Assembly: GCA_014896235.1 (NCBI GenBank)
Contig: JADBKU010000003.1
Location: forward strand, 39,907 to 103,906
Origin: a bacterium
Lineage (GTDB): Bacteria > Desulfobacterota > Binatia > Binatales > Binataceae
Reading direction: 5' to 3'
Length of the DNA stretch: 64,000 nucleotides
Part shown: positions 37,236 to 45,575 of the stretch, piece after piece
Layout of the letters: every line of letters starts with the position of its first letter
Position numbering within the stretch: position 1 is the first letter of the stretch
The notes under the pieces: generated by a model
What the model was told of the DNA's origin: nothing
The model's database searches: none
Seen by the model: the letters and a program-made list of their open reading frames with translations, nothing else
Made by a program: the position numbers and the translations under genes

Positions 37236-38210
37236 ATGACGTGGCTGGACAACGACGGATATGATCCAACGCCCGCCGGCGAGCGCCTCGCCCGGCTATG
37301 GCGGGAGCCCGGCATTTTGAAAATACCGGGCGCGCATAACGCGTTGGCCGGATTGCTGGCGAAGCGCGCCGGCTTCAAGGCGCTCTATCTGTCGGGCGCG
37401 GCGCTCAGCGCGAGTCTCGGCCTGGCGGACCTCGGAATTATCGGACTCGACGAGCTGTGCCTATTCGCCCGCGCGATCGCGCGAGCGACCGCTCTGCCGT
37501 TGATCGTTGACGGCGACACGGGCTACGGCGGAATTCTCAACGTCATGCGATTGGTGCGCGAATTGGAAGACGCGGGCGCCGCCGCGGTGCAGATTGAAGA
37601 TCAGTCGCTGCCGAAAAAATGCGGACATCTGAATGACAAGCGGCTGGTCGGCGCCGACGAGATGGCGGCGAAAGTCGCGGCAGCGGTTCGCGCGCGTCGC
37701 CATCTGCGGATAATCGCGCGCACCGACGCGGCGGCGTCGGAGGGAATCGATGGCGCTATATCGCGCGCGCGGATTTATCGGGCGGCGGGGGCCGACGTGA
37801 TTTTTCCCGAAGCGTTGACGAGCGCCCAGATGTTCCGCGACTTCGCGCGTGCGGTCGATGCGCCGCTGCTGGCCAACATGACCGAATTCGGCCGCACGCC
37901 TTATTTCACCGCCGCGGAGTTTGAAAATTTCGGCTTCAAAATGGTTATCTGGCCGGTTTCGTCGCTGAGGGTCGAAGGCGCCGCGGTGCGCGACCTGTAT
38001 TCCACGCTGATGCGTGACGGATCGGCGGCGGCGATGCTCGAGCGAATGCAGACGCGCCGGAACTATACGATACGATCGGTTACAACGAGTACGAGTCGCT
38101 CGACGCGTCGCTTGCGAAGAGCGTTACGCCGCCCGATCGCCGTGCGCGGAAGTAGCCGGTTGGCGCGGCGTCGGAAGAGAGACAAGATCAGCGATGAATT
38201 CGGCGTATGA
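37236..38210 (+). CDS. Methylisocitrate lyase-like (isocitrate lyase/PEP mutase superfamily), frameshifted near the 3' end
   Basis: Member of the ICL/PEPM superfamily that cleaves C-C bonds of 2-hydroxy or methylated tricarboxylates. Visible features are IPGAHNALAGLLAKRAGF, the Mg-binding VDGDTGYGG and a catalytic loop KKCGH with Cys129, which is diagnostic of true lyases rather than mutases. As read, the frame turns into Arg/Ser-rich nonsense after MQTRR at about 38060 and stops at 38210, inside the next gene. In the +1-shifted frame from 38060 the sequence continues as ELYDTIGYNEYESLDASL, the expected family C-terminus, and ends at 38155. One G seems to be missing at about 38058-38060; the repaired product would be 306 aa. 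Confidence 0.8.
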   Translation: MTWLDNDGYDPTPAGERLARLWREPGILKIPGAHNALAGLLAKRAGFKALYLSGAALSASLGLADLGIIGLDELCLFARAIARATALPLIVDGDTGYGGILNVMRLVRELEDAGAAAVQIEDQSLPKKCGHLNDKRLVGADEMAAKVAAAVRARRHLRIIARTDAAASEGIDGAISRARIYRAAGADVIFPEALTSAQMFRDFARAVDAPLLANMTEFGRTPYFTAAEFENFGFKMVIWPVSSLRVEGAAVRDLYSTLMRDGSAAAMLERMQTRRNYTIRSVTTSTSRSTRRLRRALRRPIAVRGSSRLARRRKRDKISDEFGV

Positions 38211-39678
38211 CGTGATCGTCGTGGGCGGCGGCAACGCCGCGTTTTGCGCCGCTCTGGCGGCGCGCGAGGCGGGCGCGAGCGTGATTGCGATCGAGTGCGC
38301 GCCCGAAGCGGAACGCGGCGGCAACAGCCGCTTCACGGCAGGCGCGATGCGGGTCGCGTACAACGGCGTCGATGATCTTGCGCGCCTGATGCCTGATCTG
38401 ACCGCCGAGGAAAAAGCGAACACCGACTTTGGCGTCTATCCGGAAGATCAATTCTACGATGATCTCTGCCGAGTGACGCAATATCGAACCGATCCGCGCC
38501 TTGCCGAAACTCTCGTCGGCCGCAGTTTCGAGACGATGCTCTGGATGCGTTCGAAGGGCATTCGCTTCGCGCCGATTTATGGACGGCAAGCGTTCAAAGT
38601 CGACGGAAAATTCAAATTTTGGGGCGGCCTGACCGTCGAGGCCTGGGGCGGAGGCCCCGGACTGATCGACGGCCTGTATGGGATAGCCGCGCGGGGCGGA
38701 ATCGATATCGCTTATGCCACCCGCGCGCTGAGATTGATTCACGACGACGGCGGCGTTCACGGTGTGATCGTGCGCCGCCACGGACGGACCGAATCGATCG
38801 CGGCGAAAGCCGTCGTGCTTGCGACCGGAGGTTTCGAGGCGAACGCCGAATGGCGCACGCGCTATCTCGGTCCCGGATGGGACCTCGCGAAAGTGCGCGG
38901 CTCGCGCTTCAACACCGGCGATGGGATCAGGATGGCGCTGGAGATCGGCGCGATGCCGCGCGGGAATTGGTCCGGATGCCATGCGGTGGGATGGGACCGG
39001 AACGCTCCTGAATTCGGCGATCTCAGCGTCGGCGACGGCTTTCAGAAGCATAGCTATCCGTTCGGGATAATGGTGAACGCCAGAGGCCGCCGGTTCGTGG
39101 ACGAAGGCGCCGATTTCCGCAATTACACATACGCCAAGTATGGGCGCGTAATCCTCGAGCAGCCGGGGCAATTCGCCTGGCAGGTCTTCGATCGCAAAGT
39201 CGCCCATCTGCTGCGCGACGAATATCGGATCAAGCGCGTGACGAAAGTCAGCGCGCAAACGCTGGAGGAGTTGGCCGGCAAGCTCGAAGACGTCGATCCC
39301 GCAGGATTTTTAGACGAAGTGCGCGCCTATAACGGAGCTGTCCGCACCGATATTCCGTTCAATCCGAACATCAAGGATGGGCGGCGCACCGAAGGACTCG
39401 CGATTAACAAGTCGAACTGGTCGAACACGATCGATACTCCGCCGTTTGAGGGTTACGCGGTTACCTGCGGCATAACTTTTACCTTCGGAGGATTGTCGAT
39501 CGACGAGGCGGGCGCGGTGATCAACACCGACGGCGAGCCGATTCCCGGCTTGTACGCCGCCGGCGAATTGGTGGGCGGGCTGTTCTACTTCAATTATCCG
39601 GGCGGTACGGGCCTGATGTCGGGTTCCGTATTCGGAAAAATCGCGGGCGCCGCGGCGGGCCGGCGCGCTCGCGCATGA
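38194..39678 (+). CDS. TcuA-like FAD-dependent tricarballylate dehydrogenase, copy 2
   Basis: Second flavoprotein of the fumarate reductase/TcuA group, 494 aa. The FAD-binding start is YDVIVVGGGNAAFCAALAAR, then ERGGNSRFTAGAMR. VVLATGGFEANAEWRTRYLG, YPFGIMVNARGRRFVDEGAD and GLYAAGELVGGLFYFNYPGG are shared with copy 1, yet the two are clearly diverged. I use the ATG at 38194; the frame extends upstream but there it overlaps the lyase. It lies about 38 nt after the repaired lyase end. Its substrate is probably a related tricarboxylate or an unsaturated dicarboxylate. Confidence 0.9.
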   Translation: MNSAYDVIVVGGGNAAFCAALAAREAGASVIAIECAPEAERGGNSRFTAGAMRVAYNGVDDLARLMPDLTAEEKANTDFGVYPEDQFYDDLCRVTQYRTDPRLAETLVGRSFETMLWMRSKGIRFAPIYGRQAFKVDGKFKFWGGLTVEAWGGGPGLIDGLYGIAARGGIDIAYATRALRLIHDDGGVHGVIVRRHGRTESIAAKAVVLATGGFEANAEWRTRYLGPGWDLAKVRGSRFNTGDGIRMALEIGAMPRGNWSGCHAVGWDRNAPEFGDLSVGDGFQKHSYPFGIMVNARGRRFVDEGADFRNYTYAKYGRVILEQPGQFAWQVFDRKVAHLLRDEYRIKRVTKVSAQTLEELAGKLEDVDPAGFLDEVRAYNGAVRTDIPFNPNIKDGRRTEGLAINKSNWSNTIDTPPFEGYAVTCGITFTFGGLSIDEAGAVINTDGEPIPGLYAAGELVGGLFYFNYPGGTGLMSGSVFGKIAGAAAGRRARA

Positions 39679-39705
39679 TATTCGCGCAGACCCTGTCCGC
39701 GAAGC

Positions 39706-41133
39706 TCACTCGTCGCGCAACAGCCGTCCGACCATCGACTTGAACTCGCGCGCGATCGGCGAGCGGTAAAACCGGGCGCGCGTGAAATACGGATCTCCCG
39801 AATAGAACCATTCGTACTGCAATTGGCGGCTGCCAAATGGTTCGCCGATCATGTCCCACGCTAGCTTGAACAGGCGCACGCGGTCGCGGGCGCCCAGATT
39901 TTTGCCGCGAAGATATTTTTCGAGATAAGCGCCTATTTCGGGATGGGCGAAATCCTTTTCGGTCGGAGTCATGATCAGGCCGCTGCCGCTGAGCTGGCGG
40001 ATCACTTCGGCGGCCCGCATCTGCATCTGCGGAATCAGCACCCACAGGGTCGCGGCGAGCGAGCGATGCGGCGTGCCGCGCGTCGCGCCCCATGTCACTT
40101 CGTGCGCGCCCGCGCGGATCAGGCCGCTCAACGCCTCGGCGTTCGCGATCGTTTCGCCGATCTGCGCCTGCAGATGCGGCGTATCGGCGCGCCCGATCGC
40201 TTCCGCCAGATGACACGCCAGTCCCGCCAGGAAGCGCAGTTTGACCATCCCGCGAATCGCCCCCTGCAGCATCGCATAGCCGGGAGTGCGCGCCATCAGG
40301 CTGTTGAAGATCTCGACGTCGCCGTTGATGAAGACGCGCTCCCACGGAACGAGCACGTCGTCGAAGACGGCGAGCGCGTCCTCTTCGTCGAAGCGCGAGC
40401 TGAGCGGGCGATCGAAGCGGCTGCGGCCGGTATCGTAAGTCTCGCGACAGATGAACTTCAAACCCGGCGTGTCCATCCTGATCGCGAAGCAGAGCGCATA
40501 CGGTTCTTCGCCCGGCCGGCGCGGATAGAACGGACCGACCCAGATTTCGTTGGCGAACGGCGCCAGCGTTGAGAGCATTTTGGCCCCGCGGACGACAATT
40601 CCGGCGTCGGTTTCCCGCACCAGCCGCAATGCCGCGAATGGATCGTCCTGTTCGGCCGGACCCTTCGAGCGATCGATTTGCGGATCGACCAGCGTATGCG
40701 TAAGGCACCAATCGCGATCGCGCACCTCCTCGTAGTAGCGCACGAGGTTCTCGCCGTAACGCGCTTCGCGGCGGCCGACAAACGCATGCGCGGTCGCGGC
40801 GTCGGTCAAGAGCGCGTTGCAGAAATCCGGCATCCGGCCCATCAATCCGAAAGTATGATCGGCCCGTATTTCCTCGGCGCGCGCCCGCCGTTCCGCCGCT
40901 TCGATCGAATCCGCCATCAGGAAGGACGCGCTTACCGGGGCGCCGTCGCGCGGCGATGGAAATGTAAGCTCGCCGATCCGTTCATGCTGCAGGTCGTAAA
41001 GCGACGCCATGGTCGCGACGATCCCGCGAAAAGGATCGTATCGGGTTACGTCCTTGACGCGTTCTCCATTGACGAAAATCGAGCGTCCGTCGCGCAGGCT
41101 CTCGACATATTCGCTGCCGGTGCGAATTCCCAT
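39706..41133 (-). CDS. HpaB-type flavin-dependent monooxygenase (4-hydroxyphenylacetate 3-hydroxylase large subunit family)
   Basis: Reduced-FAD-using aromatic hydroxylase of 475 aa, acyl-CoA dehydrogenase-like fold. Typical segments are MGIRTGSEYVESLRDGRSIFVNGERVKDVT at the N-terminus (20 residues or fewer quoted per motif: MGIRTGSEYVESLRDGR), DPQIDRSKGP, VVRGAKMLSTLAPFANEI and RFDEEDALAVFDDVLVPWERVF. It needs a flavin reductase (HpaC), which is not in the window. GGAGG lies just before the ATG at 41133. It is the last gene of a six-gene minus-strand operon, downstream of a VOC dioxygenase-like gene, which suggests ortho-hydroxylation of a phenol before ring cleavage. Confidence 0.92.
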   Translation of the reverse strand: MGIRTGSEYVESLRDGRSIFVNGERVKDVTRYDPFRGIVATMASLYDLQHERIGELTFPSPRDGAPVSASFLMADSIEAAERRARAEEIRADHTFGLMGRMPDFCNALLTDAATAHAFVGRREARYGENLVRYYEEVRDRDWCLTHTLVDPQIDRSKGPAEQDDPFAALRLVRETDAGIVVRGAKMLSTLAPFANEIWVGPFYPRRPGEEPYALCFAIRMDTPGLKFICRETYDTGRSRFDRPLSSRFDEEDALAVFDDVLVPWERVFINGDVEIFNSLMARTPGYAMLQGAIRGMVKLRFLAGLACHLAEAIGRADTPHLQAQIGETIANAEALSGLIRAGAHEVTWGATRGTPHRSLAATLWVLIPQMQMRAAEVIRQLSGSGLIMTPTEKDFAHPEIGAYLEKYLRGKNLGARDRVRLFKLAWDMIGEPFGSRQLQYEWFYSGDPYFTRARFYRSPIAREFKSMVGRLLRDE

Positions 41134-41176
41134 ATTCCTCCGGTGAAAAACGACAGATTGACGTGACGAGGCGCGC

Positions 41177-41671
41177 CTAGCTGGTAAGCCCTTTCACCAG
41201 CGCTCCGATTCCCGGTTCGTCCTTGGCGAATTCGAGTTTTCCGGAACCCATGTAGTCATTCGCGAATCGCGCGCGATGCTCCGGCGTGCCGTCGCAATAG
41301 ACCTCAAGCTGATGGCCGTCCGGGTCGCGAAAATAGATGCTCAGGCTGACGCCGTGATCGACCGTAGAGATAATCGGCACGCCCAGCCGTTTCAGCTCCG
41401 CGTGCGCCGCACGCAGATGGTCTTCGTCGCGCAGTCGAAAGGCGATATGAACGAGGCCGATTTCGCCCTTCCGCGGTCCCGGTGCGTCAGCGCCGACTTC
41501 GACGCAGGCGAGCTCATGATGGTCGCGGGCGTTGCTGGCGAAAAACGCCATCTTGATCTCGGGAATCTCCATCATCTGGGTGAGGCCGAGCACTTCCGTG
41601 TAGAATTTTTTCGAACGTTCGAGGTCGCGAACCTTGATCACCACGTGCCCAATCCGGTCTGGAACGATCAT
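41177..41671 (-). CDS. VOC family protein, extradiol dioxygenase-like
   Basis: Single-module (about 164 aa) vicinal oxygen chelate protein made of two beta-alpha-beta-beta-beta units. The metal ligands expected for an extradiol-type site are visible: His in RIGHVVIKV, His in GLVHIAFRL and Glu in HQLEVYCDG. The usual YFRDPDGH segment precedes the Glu. This could be a ring-cleaving catechol 2,3-dioxygenase of the small type or a glyoxalase/epimerase-like enzyme. AAGGAGG lies about 9 nt before the ATG at 41671. It is the fifth gene of the operon, just ahead of the HpaB-type monooxygenase. Confidence 0.85.
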   Translation of the reverse strand: MIVPDRIGHVVIKVRDLERSKKFYTEVLGLTQMMEIPEIKMAFFASNARDHHELACVEVGADAPGPRKGEIGLVHIAFRLRDEDHLRAAHAELKRLGVPIISTVDHGVSLSIYFRDPDGHQLEVYCDGTPEHRARFANDYMGSGKLEFAKDEPGIGALVKGLTS

Positions 41672-41743
41672 CGGAGCAAGCCTCCTTGCGCGCGAGTCGA
41701 ATTCAACCGCATGCGTCTCGTCTTCGCTGATTGGCGGGCGGCT

Positions 41744-42439
41744 TCAATAGAGCCGCGGACCAATAAATATGCCGTCGATAAAATGTTTGGTCACCGTCGC
41801 GGCCTTGCGCGGCAGCTTCATCAGTTCGTCCGCGAGCCGCCGCGCGGCGTCCAGCAGTTCGGCGCGAGCCACGACCCGATGGATCATTCCGAGATGGTAA
41901 AGTTCAGGCGCGCTATAATGGCGGCACATCACCATCGCCTCCTTCGCGCGCCACGGACCAAGCGCCGCGGCCATCGCAAGCGCCGGACCGCCGGTGAAAG
42001 CGGCGCCCAATTCGACTTCGGGCACCCAAAACTGGGCCTCTTCCGCCGCGATAACAAAATCGAAAGCGACCGCGAGCGCCCATCCGCCGCCGACCGCGTG
42101 CCCGTTCACGGCGGCGATCGTGTGGCAATCCAGCCGCGTTATCTGATCGAAAATGCGGCCCACCATCCGCGCCACGCCCTGATTATGCTCGCGGAAAAGC
42201 CTGGCGCGCTCACGCGGGTCGCTGACGCCCTTGGCGGCCGACATGTCCGCGCCGGCCGAGAATGCGGAGCCCGCCCCGGTCACGATTAGCGCGCGTATTT
42301 CGCGATCGTTGCGTACGGAGCGCACCAAGTCGTCCAGCTCCGCCATCACGGGGCGATTCATGCAGTTTCGGCGCTCGGGTTGATTGAAAGTAATCGTCGC
42401 AACCGGACCGTCGCGCTCGAACAAAAAATATTCGGCCAT
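41744..42439 (-). CDS. Short enoyl-CoA hydratase/isomerase family protein, operon copy B
   Basis: Crotonase-fold protein of 231 aa, shorter than the usual 255-260. It has the core: VATITFNQPERRNCMN, AGSAFSAGADMSAAKG, VNGHAVGGGWALAVAFDFVIAAEEA, but lacks the long C-terminal helical extension, ending FIDGIFIGPRLY. It resembles the neighbouring copy A more than the pair at 15.7-17.3 kb. It may act on a ring-fission product as hydratase or C-C hydrolase; the reaction is unknown. GGAGGA lies about 13 nt before the ATG. Confidence 0.88.
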   Translation of the reverse strand: MAEYFLFERDGPVATITFNQPERRNCMNRPVMAELDDLVRSVRNDREIRALIVTGAGSAFSAGADMSAAKGVSDPRERARLFREHNQGVARMVGRIFDQITRLDCHTIAAVNGHAVGGGWALAVAFDFVIAAEEAQFWVPEVELGAAFTGGPALAMAAALGPWRAKEAMVMCRHYSAPELYHLGMIHRVVARAELLDAARRLADELMKLPRKAATVTKHFIDGIFIGPRLY

Positions 42440-42484
42440 CGCGTTTCGCCTGTTCCTCCACTCTCGCTGAAACGGTCGGCTGTC

Positions 42485-43168
42485 CTAGTCGAGGGTGAAT
42501 CCGTTCAGATTGGCTTTTGCCTGCAATACCGCCTGGCGTTTCCGGGCCGCCAGGTAGCGCGCGATTTCATGTGCCGCCGGCATCAACTGGTCCGCTTTGA
42601 CCACCCGATTAAGTAGACCCCATTGCAGCAACTCCTCGGCCCGAAACCGCCGGCACAGCAAAACAATCTCCTTTGCGCGCGCCATTCCGACGTCGAGCGC
42701 GAGGCGATATTCCAGTTCCCGAGGTCCCGGCGCGCCCAGTTCGATCTCGGGCAGCCAGAATTGCGCGCCTTCGACGGCTACCCGGAAGTCGCAGCACAGC
42801 GCGATAAACCATCCGCCGCCCACGGCGTAAACGTTGACCGCCGCAATCGTGGGGATGTCGTAGTTGGTCAGCAGGCTGAAAACCCGCCGCAGTATCCTCA
42901 TCCGCTTGGGCGTGACATTGCCGAAAAGCTTCTCGCGCTCGGCGGGATCGGTAACGCCCTTCATGTGGCTGAGGTCGGCGCCCGCGGAGAACGTGTTGCC
43001 CGCGCCGGTGATAATCAACGCGCGAACATCGTCGTCGTCGCGGATGGCGAGCAGATTTTCGAACATCTCGCTGACGCTGCGTTCATTCAGCGGATTGCGC
43101 TTGACTGGAAAATCGAAGGTCAGCAGACCGACGTTGCCGGTCTTCTCGAATTTGAAATACTCGCCCAT
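42485..43168 (-). CDS. Short enoyl-CoA hydratase/isomerase family protein, operon copy A
   Basis: A 227-aa crotonase, paralogue of the next gene. Core segments: VGLLTFDFPVKRNPLNERS, AGNTFSAGADLSHMKG, VNVYAVGGGWFIALCCDFRVAVEGA, and WLPEIELGAPGPRELEYRL. It ends ANLNGFTLD without the extended C-terminal helices. GGGAGG is 8 nt before the ATG at 43168. Two such short crotonases in succession suggest two steps, or a heteromer, in the same pathway; that is inference. Confidence 0.88.
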   Translation of the reverse strand: MGEYFKFEKTGNVGLLTFDFPVKRNPLNERSVSEMFENLLAIRDDDDVRALIITGAGNTFSAGADLSHMKGVTDPAEREKLFGNVTPKRMRILRRVFSLLTNYDIPTIAAVNVYAVGGGWFIALCCDFRVAVEGAQFWLPEIELGAPGPRELEYRLALDVGMARAKEIVLLCRRFRAEELLQWGLLNRVVKADQLMPAAHEIARYLAARKRQAVLQAKANLNGFTLD

Positions 43169-43228
43169 CGAATTCCGCCTCCCGCGGTCGGGTTTGCGTG
43201 GCCGAAACCGAATGCGTCCCAGCCGGGA

Positions 43229-44293
43229 TTAATATTTCGCGATTACTTCGCGGCTGAACTCTTCGATCATTTCGCGGCCGTTATTTACCACCTGAATCGC
43301 GATTTGTTTCAACCCTGCCGCTTCGAGCGCTTTGAGCCGCGCGATTATTTCATCGGGCCGGCCCGTCAGCGTCATCGAACGCACGAGAGTCTCGTCGATA
43401 AATTTTTCTTCGCCGGGCCGCATGTAGATCAGGTGCCCTTCATGCATTTCCAGATACCGCCGATCGGCGGGCGTTGAGCTTTTCGCCACATATTCGTCGC
43501 GATAACGCTTCCACAAATCGAGCAGCGGCGCGGGCAGGCCGTCGCTTACGGCGGATTGTTCCCAAAGCGCGTGCAGGAATACGACGGCGAACGGGCCGAC
43601 GCGCCCGATCACGCGCGGCGACACGGCCGATTCTCCGTCGCGCAGAACGCATCCGGTTGTCAACATCGCCGTCGGCATCCCTTCCGCCGAGCGTCCGGCT
43701 CGCGCTGCGCCGCGTTTGACCGCCGCGAACTTTTCCTTGAAGCGCGGCGCGTCGGCCAGCACGGTCATCCATCCGTCGCCGATTTCGCCGGCCAGCTCGA
43801 GCGCCTTCGGCCCGTCCGCCGCGATATGGATGTGAATCGGATCTTGCAGATTGATATAGCCGTGATGCGGATGGAGAAACCGAATCCACCGTTCGCGCTC
43901 GCCGTCGCGGTACAGCACCTCTTCGCCGCGCAGCAACTTGCGCACGGTCTCGACGTATTCGCGCAGTCGTTTCAGCGGAACCGGCGGCAGGCCCATCGTA
44001 TTGCGCCCCGTGAAGCCGGTGCCGATGCCGAGCACGGCGCGTCCCGGCGCAATCTGATTGATCGTCGCGATCGAGTGCGCGGTCACCGGCTCGATACGGT
44101 TCGACGGTATCGCCACGCCCGTCGCGAGCTTCATGCGCTTGGTGCGCTCCGCCGCCATCGCCATGCAGACGTAAACGTCGCTGTACAGCATCTGCGAATC
44201 GTAAAACCACGTCTGCGTGAAGCCGTTCTCTTCCGCGATTACGAGATCTTTCCACGCGTCCGGCCTGGCCGGGTATGCAAGTCCGAATTCCAT
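43229..44293 (-). CDS. LLM class oxidoreductase (F420- or FMN-dependent)
   Basis: Luciferase-like TIM-barrel oxidoreductase of 354 aa. The N-terminal strand EFGLAYPARPDAWKDLVIAE, then KLATGVAIPSNRIEPVTAHSIATIN, RAVLGIGTGFTGRNTMGLPP and HIAADGPKALELAGEIGDGWM resemble the MER/F420-dependent branch. The ATG at 44293 is preferred since family members start this close to the first strand; an ATG ten codons upstream (44323) is in frame. It is the second gene of the operon. Its job could be oxygenation or Baeyer-Villiger-like oxidation of a cyclic intermediate. Confidence 0.88.
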   Translation of the reverse strand: MEFGLAYPARPDAWKDLVIAEENGFTQTWFYDSQMLYSDVYVCMAMAAERTKRMKLATGVAIPSNRIEPVTAHSIATINQIAPGRAVLGIGTGFTGRNTMGLPPVPLKRLREYVETVRKLLRGEEVLYRDGERERWIRFLHPHHGYINLQDPIHIHIAADGPKALELAGEIGDGWMTVLADAPRFKEKFAAVKRGAARAGRSAEGMPTAMLTTGCVLRDGESAVSPRVIGRVGPFAVVFLHALWEQSAVSDGLPAPLLDLWKRYRDEYVAKSSTPADRRYLEMHEGHLIYMRPGEEKFIDETLVRSMTLTGRPDEIIARLKALEAAGLKQIAIQVVNNGREMIEEFSREVIAKY

Positions 44294-44336
44294 CAGCGAT
44301 TCCGTTCCCGCGGGCGCATCCACGCCGCGCGGCTTT

Positions 44337-45461
44337 CTATTGCAGGTTGTAGTAGCGCTTGGCGCCGCCCGCCAGCACCTTGTGCAACGTATTCGCCGGC
44401 AACCCCATCGCTTTGATCATTTGCGGCGCATTCGGAAAGCCGTCGAGATGCGGATAATCGGTCGCCCACAAGATATTGTCGGCGCCGATGTAATCCGCCA
44501 GCAGCGCTAGCGATTTTTCCACCGGCTCGAACGAGATGAAGCACTGCCGCCGGAAGATCTCGCTCGGCCGCGCATGCAAGCCGGTGTCGTTCATGCCCTT
44601 GTCGTCGAAATGCCGGTCCATTCGATCGAGCCATCCCGCCATCCAGCCGCCGCCGGATTCAAGGAATGCGACTTTCAATCGCGGATGGCGGTCGCAGACG
44701 CCGCACATGATGAAACTGGTGGCGGCCGCCATCATCTCGAACGTGTGCGCCACGCAATGACGCACCGCGCCGCCGCGCGTAAAGCGATCCATCCCGAGCG
44801 TCACTTGCCCGCTTTCGGATCCGCCATGAATCCCGATCGAAAAGCCCAGCGCCTCCGCCGCGTCCCACAGCGGCTCGAACGCCGGATCGTGCAGCGCGCG
44901 TCCGTTGTATGGATTGGGCCGGATAAACCCCGCCCGGAAGCCAAGTTCCTCCGCCGCGAACCGCATCTCGCGCACCGCGCCCTCGACCGATTGCATTGGC
45001 AGCATCGCCGCGCCGAACAGGCGCTCCGGATATGGCTTGCAATAATCGGCCAGCCAGCGGTTATACGCGCGGCACGCGGCCGCCGAGAAGTCAGGATCCT
45101 TCATCGAGCCGAGGAACAGCCCAAGGCTTGGATAGAGGAACGCGGCGTCGATTCCTTCCGCGTCCATGTCGGGAATTCGCGCGTGCGGATCGAATCCGCC
45201 CTTGCGTCCTTCGCTGTAAGGGATTCTCGGCGATACCGCGCCGTCGCGCGCGCCGAACGCGCCCACGGCGCCGAAGCTCACGCGCTTTTTGCCCCGCCCC
45301 AGATCGACCGCGTCGTCATGCTCGACGCGGAAGATCTCGCCGCCGTCAGGCAGCGTAACCAGCTTCGGGCAGCCCTCGCGATATTTCGGCTCGATGTATT
45401 TTTCCCACAGATCAATCGGTTCAAGAATATGTCCATCGGCGTCGATGACGTTGTATTCCAT
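44337..45461 (-). CDS. Amidohydrolase family protein (PF04909, ACMSD-like)
   Basis: Metal-dependent TIM-barrel hydrolase or decarboxylase of 374 aa. The first metal motif is DADGHILEP (DxDxH variant of the usual HxH). MDAEGIDAAFLYPSLGLFLG, FIRPNPYNGRALHDPAFEPLWDAAE, IGIHGG, FLESGGGWMAGWLDRMDRHF and the final metal Asp in ILWATDYPHLDG are all visible. Relatives include ACMSD, gamma-resorcylate decarboxylase and 4-oxalomesaconate hydratase. GGGGTGA lies 5 nt before the ATG at 45461. It is the first gene of the six-gene minus-strand operon and is closely related to the truncated gene at the right window edge. Confidence 0.9.
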   Translation of the reverse strand: MEYNVIDADGHILEPIDLWEKYIEPKYREGCPKLVTLPDGGEIFRVEHDDAVDLGRGKKRVSFGAVGAFGARDGAVSPRIPYSEGRKGGFDPHARIPDMDAEGIDAAFLYPSLGLFLGSMKDPDFSAAACRAYNRWLADYCKPYPERLFGAAMLPMQSVEGAVREMRFAAEELGFRAGFIRPNPYNGRALHDPAFEPLWDAAEALGFSIGIHGGSESGQVTLGMDRFTRGGAVRHCVAHTFEMMAAATSFIMCGVCDRHPRLKVAFLESGGGWMAGWLDRMDRHFDDKGMNDTGLHARPSEIFRRQCFISFEPVEKSLALLADYIGADNILWATDYPHLDGFPNAPQMIKAMGLPANTLHKVLAGGAKRYYNLQ

Positions 45462-45575
45462 GACGTTCACCCCGCGCTTTGTTATGCTGATGCGAAGCCT
45501 AGCCGATTCGCGCCGATTTGCAATGAATGCCGTTTTCCGCCGAGTGCGCCGCCTGTTGAAGATGGTTTGCCCGAG

